Below are positions 15,124 to 22,253 of a DNA stretch of 39,516 bases, in pieces. Made by a program: the position numbers and the translations under genes. The stretch is from assembly GCA_017474485.1 (NCBI GenBank), contig JAFVHO010000205.1, positions 1 to 39,516 of the forward strand, given 5' to 3'. Below the pieces are notes generated by a model that had not been told where the DNA came from, searched no databases, and saw only the letters and a program-made list of their open reading frames with translations. The stretch comes from Prevotella sp. (lineage in GTDB: Bacteria > Bacteroidota > Bacteroidia > Bacteroidales > Bacteroidaceae). Position 1 is the first letter of the stretch. Each line of letters starts with the position of its first letter.

Positions 15124-17066
15124 CGCTTCGTTGCCTTGATGAAGTAGATGATTAACAGTATGTAGGCTACTAACGAAGCTAGTTCGGACAATGGATTGGC
15201 CCACCACTCGGTGTAGTCGAACGAGATGCCGCCAAAGCGCAGCAAAGCACTCACCACGCCCATAAGCGCACCACCGGCAATGAATCCCGACGCCAAGAGA
15301 TTACCTTTTTCACCTCGGGCTTTGTTAGTGGCCTCGTCCTTCGTGCGGGTTGTGACATACCAACTGATAGCACCACCGATGACCAGCGGTACATTCAGTT
15401 CCATGGGGATGAACATTCCCAGTGCAAAAGCCAGTGCGGGAACCTTGCAAAGCGTCAACACCACGGCGATGACTGCGCCGATGGCGTATAGTGCCCAAGG
15501 TGCACCCACACCATTCATCAGCGGATCGATGACTGCAGCCATAGCATTGGCCTGTGGAGCAGCCAGTGCGCCAGAGGCGAAGCCGTAGGTCTCGTTGAGC
15601 AACATCATCACGCCACCAACAGTAGCAGCGCTAACCAATGTACCTAAGAATTTCCACGTCTGCTGCTTGCGAGGCAGTGTACCACACCAGTAACCAATCT
15701 TCAGGTCAGTAATAAACGAACCGGCCATTGAGAGTGCCGTACATACCACGCCGCCCATAATGAGTGCTGCCACCATACCGCCCGTGCCCTTCAGGCCAAC
15801 TGCTACCATCACGACGGAAGCCAGAATGAGCGTCATCAGCGTCATGCCTGACACTGGATTCGACCCCACAATGGCAATAGCGTTGGCAGCTACCGTCGTA
15901 AACAGGAACGCGATGACCGCCGTCAGGATGATAGCTACAAGGGCAAAGAGTAGGTTGCCGTCCATCACGCCAAACCAGAAGAACAGGAAGGTCAGAATGA
16001 GAGTGACAATAGAGGCGATGGCAATGAAGCGGAAGGGTAGGTCAGCACTGACAGTGGCAGAACCTTCGCCCACAGTGTTGTTATCGGCTCCAGCGCCTGC
16101 ATCACCAGCTTTTGTTGCCAGTCCCACCGCGCTCTTGATAACGCCCCACGACTTGATGATACCAATAATGCCAGCCATAGCGATAGCACCAATACCTATC
16201 GACTTACCATACGATGTGAAAATCTGTTCTGGCGACATATCGCCCACTGCCGTAGTAATGGCAGGATTCCACTGGTTCAGCACGGTATCTGAGAACAGCA
16301 ACGCCATGCATGGTACTACCAGCCACCAGACGAACAGCGAGCCGAGCGTAATAATCAGCGCGTAGCGGAAGCCGATGATATAGCCCAAGCCCAGTACGGC
16401 AGCGCCAGTGTTGTTCTTGAACACCAGTTTTGCTTTTTCCGCGAGGTCGTCGCCATACGGAATCATACGCGAGGTGACATTCTCGTTCCACCAACCAAAG
16501 GTGGCCACGATGAAGTCGTAGAGACCACCCACCAATCCCGCAATCAACAGCGGCTTAGCTTGGGAACCTGCGGATTCTTTGTTAGCAACGGTTTTCCCGT
16601 CTTCTTCTGTTTCGGTGGATGTATCACCACTCTTTAAAACCTGTGTTGTAGCCGTAGCTTCAGGGAAGGGGAATTGTTCCTGAGGTGCCTCCACAAAATA
16701 GCGACGGAAGGGAATGAGGAACAGGATGCCGAGAACGCCGCCTAACAGTGAGGCGATGAAGATCTTCAGAAAGTCGGCAGACATCTCTGGATACTTGGCC
16801 TGTAGGATATAGATGGCAGGCAAAGTAAAGATGGCACCAGCCACCACAGCACCTGAGCAGGCACCGATACTTTGGATAATCACGTTTTCGCGCAACGCGT
16901 TCGAACGCTTGGCTGCAGCAGAAACACCTACGGCAATAATTGCAATGGGAATGGCAGCTTCAAAGACTTGTCCGACCTTCAAGCCCAGATAGGCAGCAGC
17001 TGCAGAAAACAGGACAGCCATCAGGACACCCCAAGTGACTGACCAAACATTTACTTCGTTTTTCAT
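15120..17066 (-). CDS. OPT-family oligopeptide transporter
   Basis: 648-aa multi-pass inner-membrane importer, very hydrophobic throughout, ~15 membrane spans by eye. YLGLKVGQVFEAAIPIAI near the N-terminus and the repeated GGV.G.L/NPVSGMT segments (AIVGSNPVSGMTLMTL) are typical of the bacterial OPT family. Known OPT substrates include oligopeptides, glutathione and metal chelates; which applies is unknown. A charged cytoplasmic insert (residues ~145-170, rich in Thr, Glu and Lys) separates the first helices from the rest. The ATG overlaps the PatB stop and the stop overlaps the GH28 start (both ATGA), which implies tight translational coupling with a C-S lyase and a pectinase. Confidence 0.9.
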   Translation of the reverse strand: MKNEVNVWSVTWGVLMAVLFSAAAAYLGLKVGQVFEAAIPIAIIAVGVSAAAKRSNALRENVIIQSIGACSGAVVAGAIFTLPAIYILQAKYPEMSADFLKIFIASLLGGVLGILFLIPFRRYFVEAPQEQFPFPEATATTQVLKSGDTSTETEEDGKTVANKESAGSQAKPLLIAGLVGGLYDFIVATFGWWNENVTSRMIPYGDDLAEKAKLVFKNNTGAAVLGLGYIIGFRYALIITLGSLFVWWLVVPCMALLFSDTVLNQWNPAITTAVGDMSPEQIFTSYGKSIGIGAIAMAGIIGIIKSWGVIKSAVGLATKAGDAGAGADNNTVGEGSATVSADLPFRFIAIASIVTLILTFLFFWFGVMDGNLLFALVAIILTAVIAFLFTTVAANAIAIVGSNPVSGMTLMTLILASVVMVAVGLKGTGGMVAALIMGGVVCTALSMAGSFITDLKIGYWCGTLPRKQQTWKFLGTLVSAATVGGVMMLLNETYGFASGALAAPQANAMAAVIDPLMNGVGAPWALYAIGAVIAVVLTLCKVPALAFALGMFIPMELNVPLVIGGAISWYVTTRTKDEATNKARGEKGNLLASGFIAGGALMGVVSALLRFGGISFDYTEWWANPLSELASLVAYILLIIYFIKATKR

Positions 17067-18211
17067 ATTTTTATGATTCTATTTAATGCTTCTAACAATA
17101 GGCTGCGAGGACAGGCAATGTTGATACGCAGATAGCCCTCGCCAGATTTGGGACCGTACATCGTACCAGGATTCACCCAGACTTTTGCCTCTTTTATTAA
17201 ATGGTCACAGTATGTTGCGACTGAATCGCAACACGCACTGACATCCACCCAGACGAGATAGGTGCCTTCGAGGGGCATCACACGCCACTGAGGGAGGTGC
17301 TCTGCGACGAAATCGCAAAGCGCACGATAGTTGTCCCAAAGATACAGGTTGAGGGCATCAATCCAGTCTTCGCTGTCATTATAAGCCGCCTTCACTGCCT
17401 CGGGAGCGAAGGGATTGACGTCGCACACCTCATTGATATTGATGGCACGGTCTAAACGACGACGCGTAGCAGCATCCTGACAGATGATATTCGCCATCAT
17501 AAGACCAGCGATATTAAACGATTTCGACGGTGAGTTGAGGATGATGGCTTCAGGATCCACCGTCCCCATCGGGCAGAAGGTGTTGCCAGGCATAATGAGT
17601 TCGCAATGAATCTCGTCGGAAACGATGCGCACGTTGTGTTTGTGACAAATATCACGCATCCGTTCCAGTTCCTTGCGAGACCAAACGCGACCTGTAGGGT
17701 TGTGAGGATTGCAGAGCAGAAAGGCCGTCGTCTTCTCATCAGCGCATTGGGCTTCGAAGGATTCCCAATCGACTTCGAAACGGTTGTTGCTACGACTGAA
17801 TCGCAGCACGCATTCTGCTACTTCGCAGCCATTGTTTTTGACGCTGGAGAAGAAACAGTTGTAGTCGGGCGAGAGAATCAACACCTTTTGGCTTGGCATG
17901 GTCAGCGCCTTGATAGCCACTGACATAGCAGGCACTACCCCCGTAGTATAGAGCATCCATTCGCGCTGAATGTCCCACTGATGACGGCGCTTAAACCACG
18001 AAATAACAGCCTCGTAGTAGTCTTCTTGTACGTAGGTATAACCAAACACTGGATGTTCAGCACGTTGGCGGATAGCTTCCTGAATAGCAGGGGCCACTGC
18101 AAAGTCCATATCAGCAACCCATAAAGGAATAATATCTGGTGATGACATTTCATCCCATTTTACGCAGCCAGTACCACGACGTTCAATATGTTGATCGAAA
18201 TTGTATTTCAT
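17063..18211 (-). CDS. PatB/MalY-type PLP-dependent C-S lyase (cystathionine beta-lyase-like aminotransferase)
   Basis: Fold-type I PLP enzyme of 382 aa. It probably cleaves the C-S bond of cystathionine, cysteine or S-conjugates to give a thiol, pyruvate and ammonia. Motifs: PLWVADMDFAV near the N-terminus, LLCNPHNPTGRVW, VSDEIHCELIM, PLP lysine in NSPSKSFNIAGL, and YLRINIACPR near the end, all characteristic of MalY/PatB. ATG 18211 is chosen because it forms an ATGA overlap with the DUF3737 stop; the upstream ATG at 18232 is in frame but unlikely. The gene carries two copies of a 19-nt palindromic repeat read in different frames. Confidence 0.9.
   Translation of the reverse strand: MKYNFDQHIERRGTGCVKWDEMSSPDIIPLWVADMDFAVAPAIQEAIRQRAEHPVFGYTYVQEDYYEAVISWFKRRHQWDIQREWMLYTTGVVPAMSVAIKALTMPSQKVLILSPDYNCFFSSVKNNGCEVAECVLRFSRSNNRFEVDWESFEAQCADEKTTAFLLCNPHNPTGRVWSRKELERMRDICHKHNVRIVSDEIHCELIMPGNTFCPMGTVDPEAIILNSPSKSFNIAGLMMANIICQDAATRRRLDRAININEVCDVNPFAPEAVKAAYNDSEDWIDALNLYLWDNYRALCDFVAEHLPQWRVMPLEGTYLVWVDVSACCDSVATYCDHLIKEAKVWVNPGTMYGPKSGEGYLRINIACPRSLLLEALNRIIKI
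17214..17237 (-). repeat. Palindromic repeat copy 1 inside the PatB gene
   Basis: GTTGCGA-CTGAA-TCGCAAC: a perfect 7-bp-arm hairpin with a 5-nt loop (17214-17232), followed by a shared ACGCA. Copy 2 is at 17789; 19 of 20 bp (17218-17237 versus 17793-17812) are identical. Confidence 0.7.
17789..17812 (-). repeat. Palindromic repeat copy 2 inside the PatB gene
   Basis: GCTACGA-CTGAA-TCGCAGC (17789-17807). Relative to copy 1, one T-A pair has become C-G on both sides of the stem, and one G-C pair has become G-U in the mRNA. Pairing is therefore kept although the copy is read in a different frame. Confidence 0.7.
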
Positions 18212-19053
18212 TTCCTGATTTCTATCACACAATTATTAGGCTGACGAACGTTTTCATCTATCGTAATACTGCCGATGCTGTCTGCCACGATATGTCCGCT
18301 GGTAGGATTCTTGATATTCTCGATATGCCCACGAATATCGGCCTGAACAGTAGAATATTCGAACACTCGGTCACACATCTTGTCGAAGGTACAGTTTTCC
18401 AAGACGAGGTTATCCGTGTAACACAACAGCTGTTCGCCAGCCAAGTGGCAGTTTACCAATCGTACATTCTTGGAGTGCCATGCCAGATATTCGCCATCCA
18501 AGTCTGAATCGTAAATGGTAACGTTCTCGCACTCCCAGAAAGAGTCCTTGGTCAGTATCTTGGCATTATGTACCTCAACATTCTTACAATACTGGAACAC
18601 GTACTTTGCATCGCTGTTCAGACCGTCGACATATATGTTTTGGCTGAACATAAAAGGATACGTGCCTCCATGCAGGGTCACATTCTTCAAGCGCAGGTTA
18701 TTCACCTTCCAGAAGGTTTCGTCAGCATCCGTAATATTGACATCCTCCAGTTCCACGTTATTCATCTCGCGGAAGAATTTCGGGCCGTCAATACGACAAC
18801 GGCGCATGACCAAGTCGTTGGTATACCAGATGGCTGAACGTGAACCCATAGCAAAATAGCAGTCCTCGATGAGTGCTCCATCCACATGCCACCAAGGATA
18901 CTTGCCATAAAAGCGGCTGTTGCTGCACTGCATATTCTGGCATTGCTTGATACCACTCTCACCATCCGTGATGATAATATTCTCCAATCTGAGGTCGTGG
19001 GTGGCAAAAAGGGGACGCTCACCTCCGAATTCTTTATCCTTTATCAGCTCCAT
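18208..19053 (-). CDS. DUF3737 family protein, predicted right-handed beta-helix
   Basis: 281-aa soluble protein of unknown function, no signal peptide. Short parallel-beta-helix-like repeats with periodic aromatic, Cys and Asn residues (NMQCSNSRFYGKYPWWH, LVMRRCRIDGPKFFR, VRLVNCHLAGEQLLCYT), matching DUF3737. Starts at ATG 19053 under its own -7 box and is the promoter-proximal gene of the DUF3737, PatB, OPT, GH28 block. Its stop overlaps the PatB start. The coupling suggests a role connected to the PLP enzyme or to its substrate, but no activity can be read from the sequence. Confidence 0.83.
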   Translation of the reverse strand: MELIKDKEFGGERPLFATHDLRLENIIITDGESGIKQCQNMQCSNSRFYGKYPWWHVDGALIEDCYFAMGSRSAIWYTNDLVMRRCRIDGPKFFREMNNVELEDVNITDADETFWKVNNLRLKNVTLHGGTYPFMFSQNIYVDGLNSDAKYVFQYCKNVEVHNAKILTKDSFWECENVTIYDSDLDGEYLAWHSKNVRLVNCHLAGEQLLCYTDNLVLENCTFDKMCDRVFEYSTVQADIRGHIENIKNPTSGHIVADSIGSITIDENVRQPNNCVIEIRK

Positions 19054-19077
19054 ACGTTAATTATTCTATTTTGCCTG

Positions 19078-19085
19078 CAAAGATA
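19078..19085 (-). promoter_or_regulatory. -7 box of the DUF3737/PatB/OPT/GH28 operon
   Basis: TATCTTTG on the minus strand, 25 nt upstream of ATG 19053. It lies within a 12-bp inverted repeat (19076-19087 and 19098-19109, 11 of 12 matching) shared with the divergent miaB promoter. No clear -33 box. Confidence 0.6.
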
Positions 19086-19099
19086 CGAAAAAAAATACG

Positions 19100-19107
19100 T
19101 AACTTTG
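19100..19107 (+). promoter_or_regulatory. -7 box of the miaB operon
   Basis: TAACTTTG, 21 nt upstream of ATG 19129, in extended context CGTAACTTTGCA. It excludes the longer open frame beginning at 18886. Confidence 0.65.
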
Positions 19108-19128
19108 CAGCCGAAAAGTAGAAAAAAT

Positions 19129-20427
19129 ATGAAGAAGTTATATATAGAGACTTACGGTTGTCAGATGAATGTGGCCGATTCTGAGGTGGTAGCCTCAGTC
19201 ATGCAGATGGCTGGCTACGAATCTACGGAGTCGTTGGACGAGGCTGATGCCGTGTTTCTGAACACCTGTTCGGTTCGTGATAATGCCGAACAGAAGATTT
19301 ATCATCGTTTGGATGCTTTGGATGCGGTTAGGCGTAAGCGTCCCTTGATAATTGGTGTGTTAGGTTGTATGGCAGAACGTGTAAAAGACGACCTGTTGAA
19401 GAACCATCATGCCGATCTTGTGGCTGGTCCTGATGCCTATCTCTCATTGCCCGATTTGGTTGCACAGGCAGAGACAGGCCATAAGGCTATTAATATTGAG
19501 CTGAGTACAAGTGAGACTTACAAGGATGTAGTGCCCCAGCGTCTGCATGGTGCCCGAATTGGCGGCTTTGTCAGTATTATGCGAGGTTGCAACAATTTCT
19601 GCCATTATTGTATTGTGCCCTATACCCGTGGTCGTGAACGTAGTCGTGATGTAGAGAGCATCCTTCGCGAGGTTCGTGATTTGCGCGATAGAGGTTTCAA
19701 GGAAGTGACGCTTCTTGGACAAAACGTGAATAGTTACGATGGTGGGATTGGTTTTCCAAATCTCATGCGTCGTGTAGCTGAGGAAGCCCCAGGGATGCGT
19801 GTTCGTTTTACTACGAGTCATCCCAAGGATATGAGCGATGAGACTTTGCAAGTAATCGCCGAGATGCCTAATGTCTGCAAACATATCCATCTGCCCGTAC
19901 AGAGTGGTTCAGATCGTATACTGAAACTCATGAATCGTAAATACACGCGTGAATGGTATTTGGATAGAGTTGCAGCCATCCGTCGCATCATTCCTGACTG
20001 CGGACTCTCTACGGATATCTTTGTGGGTTATCATAGTGAGACAGAAGAGGACCACCAACTTTCTTTGAGTTTGATGCGTAAGGTGGGCTATGACTCTGCC
20101 TTTATGTTTAAATACTCTGAACGTCCTGGCACATACGCTTCAAAGCATCTGCCAGACGATGTGCCTGAAGAAGAAAAGATTCGTCGACTCAATGAATTAA
20201 TTGCCTTGCAGACAGATATCTCTGCCCAGCAAAACAAGAAGGACGAAGGTAAGGAGTTTGACGTGCTGATTGAAGGCTTTTCCAAGCGTAGCCGTGAGCA
20301 GTTGATGGGCCGTACGGAGCAGAACAAGGCAGTAGTGATGCCTAAGGCAGGTCATCATATTGGAGAGACTGTCAAGGTGCGTATCACGGGAAGTACAAGT
20401 GCAACATTATTAGGAGAGATAGTATGA
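19129..20427 (+). CDS. miaB: tRNA-2-methylthio-N6-dimethylallyladenosine synthase (radical SAM)
   Basis: Adds the 2-methylthio group to i6A37 of tRNAs using two iron-sulfur clusters. 432 aa from ATG 19129; the frame is open back to 18886, but the promoter lies between. N-terminal UPF0004 domain with C11 (YGCQMN), C47 (LNTCSVRDNAEQK) and C80 (VLGCMAER); radical SAM motif CNNFCHYC (C154, C158, C161) followed by VPYTRGRERSR; C-terminal TRAM domain (~370-432). Motifs favour MiaB over RimO. First gene of an operon, with an ATGA overlap to the ABC exporter. Confidence 0.95.
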   Translation: MKKLYIETYGCQMNVADSEVVASVMQMAGYESTESLDEADAVFLNTCSVRDNAEQKIYHRLDALDAVRRKRPLIIGVLGCMAERVKDDLLKNHHADLVAGPDAYLSLPDLVAQAETGHKAINIELSTSETYKDVVPQRLHGARIGGFVSIMRGCNNFCHYCIVPYTRGRERSRDVESILREVRDLRDRGFKEVTLLGQNVNSYDGGIGFPNLMRRVAEEAPGMRVRFTTSHPKDMSDETLQVIAEMPNVCKHIHLPVQSGSDRILKLMNRKYTREWYLDRVAAIRRIIPDCGLSTDIFVGYHSETEEDHQLSLSLMRKVGYDSAFMFKYSERPGTYASKHLPDDVPEEEKIRRLNELIALQTDISAQQNKKDEGKEFDVLIEGFSKRSREQLMGRTEQNKAVVMPKAGHHIGETVKVRITGSTSATLLGEIV

Positions 20428-22253
20428 AGGAATTCCTGAATATCCTGAGGCGTTTTGTTCCGCCATATAAGAAATATCTGGTATTGTCGATAGTATTCAA
20501 CATATTATCGGCCATACTCAATATCTTCTCTTTCGCAGCATTAATTCCTATCCTGCAGATTCTGTTCCAAACCAGTGATGCAGAAACAGCTACCAGCTAT
20601 ATGGCTTGGGATTGGGGTAACGTTCAGGAGGTGCTGATGAACAACATGAACTATTATGTCAATGGACTGATAGCTGACTATGGTCAGACCACGACACTAC
20701 TGCTTATTGGTCTCTTCTTGGCTGCCACCACGTTCCTCAAGACTGGTGCCTATTTCCTTAGTGCAGCTACTATTATCCCTATCCGTACAGGTGTGGTAAG
20801 AGATATCCGTAACCAGTTGTATCAGAAGATAACCTCGCTGCCTCTTGGCTTCTTCTCTGAAGAACGCAAAGGAGACATTATTGCCCGTATGAGTGGTGAT
20901 GTGCAAGAGATAGAAAACTCGATTATGTCGAGTTTGGAGATGTTGTTCAAGAATCCTATCCTCATCATCTCTTACTTTGCTGCTTTGGTTTTCATCTCTT
21001 GGCAGTTGACACTCTTTACGCTCATAATCGTGCCTGTTATGGGCTGGTTTATGGGATATATAGGTCGCCGACTAAAGCAAGATTCTATCAAGGCTCAATC
21101 GCTGTGGAGCGACACGATGAGTCAGGTTGAGGAAACATTAGGAGGACTGCGCATCATCAAGGCTTTCTGTGCGGAAGGTAAGATGAATCGACGCTTCGAC
21201 AATATCAATTCTGCCTATCGCGACGATATTATGCGAGTCAATATCCGTCAGTCGTCTGCCCATCCAATGAGCGAGTTTTTGGGTACTATATTGATTGTCA
21301 TCGTACTGTGGTTTGGTGGTGTGCTGGTATTGAACTATCAAGCGCTTTCAGGACCAATCTTCATCTATTATATGGTAATGCTCTACTCCATCATCAATCC
21401 CTTGAAAGATTTCTCGAAGGCTGGTTATAACATTCCTAAGGGCTTGGCTTCAATGGAGCGTGTGGACAAGATTCTGTTGGCTGAGAATACCATCAAGGAA
21501 GTGCCCAACCCCAAGCATATTGCTTCGTTCGAACATCAAATAGAGTTCCGCAATGTATCGTTCCGTTATGCCGACCAATGGATTCTGAAGGACATTAATC
21601 TGGTTATCCCTAAAGGCAAAACCATTGCCATTGTCGGACAATCGGGTAGTGGTAAGTCGACAATGGTAGACTTGATTCCTCGCTATTACGATGTGCAGGA
21701 AGGCGAAGTGTTGATTGATGGTATCAACGTCAAGGATTTAGGTATCTTCGACCTGCGTCAACTGATAGGTAATGTCAATCAGGAGGCAATCTTGTTTAAT
21801 GATACCTTCCGCAATAATATTTCGTTTGGTGTTGACAATGCTACAGACGAGCAGATTGCTGAGGCTGCCAAGATAGCCAATGCCTACGACTTCATTATGC
21901 AGTCGGAACAGCAGTTTGAGACCAATATAGGCGATCGTGGCGGACGCCTTTCTGGTGGTCAGCGCCAGCGTGTCTCGATAGCTCGTGCCATACTGAAGAA
22001 CCCACCCATCTTGATTCTTGATGAGGCTACCAGTGCCCTCGATACAGAGAGCGAACGCCTGGTGCAGGATGCGCTTGAGCGACTGATGAAGACACGTACC
22101 ACAGTAGCTATTGCCCACCGTTTGAGTACTATCAAGAATGCAGACGAAATATGTGTATTGCACGAAGGACGTATCGTGGAGCGAGGCACACATGAGGAAT
22201 TGCTCTCTATTGATGGCTATTACAAGAAGTTGAACGATATGCAGTCGTTATGA
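20424..22253 (+). CDS. MsbA-like ABC exporter (fused membrane and ATPase domains)
   Basis: 609-aa half-transporter working as a homodimer in the inner membrane, probably flipping a lipid or lipid-linked product. Six membrane spans in residues ~15-325. ATPase domain ~355-600 with Walker A GQSGSGKST (405-413), Q-loop (GNVNQEAILF), signature LSGGQRQRVS, Walker B ILILDEATSALD and H-loop AIAHRLST. Coupled to miaB upstream and to the LTA-synthase-like gene downstream by ATGA overlaps. MsbA itself is the closest functional guess; the neighbouring phosphoglycerol-transferase-type genes suggest envelope lipid export (inference). Confidence 0.9.
   Translation: MKEFLNILRRFVPPYKKYLVLSIVFNILSAILNIFSFAALIPILQILFQTSDAETATSYMAWDWGNVQEVLMNNMNYYVNGLIADYGQTTTLLLIGLFLAATTFLKTGAYFLSAATIIPIRTGVVRDIRNQLYQKITSLPLGFFSEERKGDIIARMSGDVQEIENSIMSSLEMLFKNPILIISYFAALVFISWQLTLFTLIIVPVMGWFMGYIGRRLKQDSIKAQSLWSDTMSQVEETLGGLRIIKAFCAEGKMNRRFDNINSAYRDDIMRVNIRQSSAHPMSEFLGTILIVIVLWFGGVLVLNYQALSGPIFIYYMVMLYSIINPLKDFSKAGYNIPKGLASMERVDKILLAENTIKEVPNPKHIASFEHQIEFRNVSFRYADQWILKDINLVIPKGKTIAIVGQSGSGKSTMVDLIPRYYDVQEGEVLIDGINVKDLGIFDLRQLIGNVNQEAILFNDTFRNNISFGVDNATDEQIAEAAKIANAYDFIMQSEQQFETNIGDRGGRLSGGQRQRVSIARAILKNPPILILDEATSALDTESERLVQDALERLMKTRTTVAIAHRLSTIKNADEICVLHEGRIVERGTHEELLSIDGYYKKLNDMQSL

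Noticed and set aside
15760..16365. 201-codon open frame antisense to the OPT transporter
   Set aside because: Composition (Ala, Ile, Thr, Met, Pro rich) mirrors hydrophobic codons of the transporter; no promoter or domain was found.
18886..19128. 81-residue N-terminal extension of MiaB
   Set aside because: It runs through the divergent DUF3737 coding region and both promoters; the MiaB domain begins at 19129.
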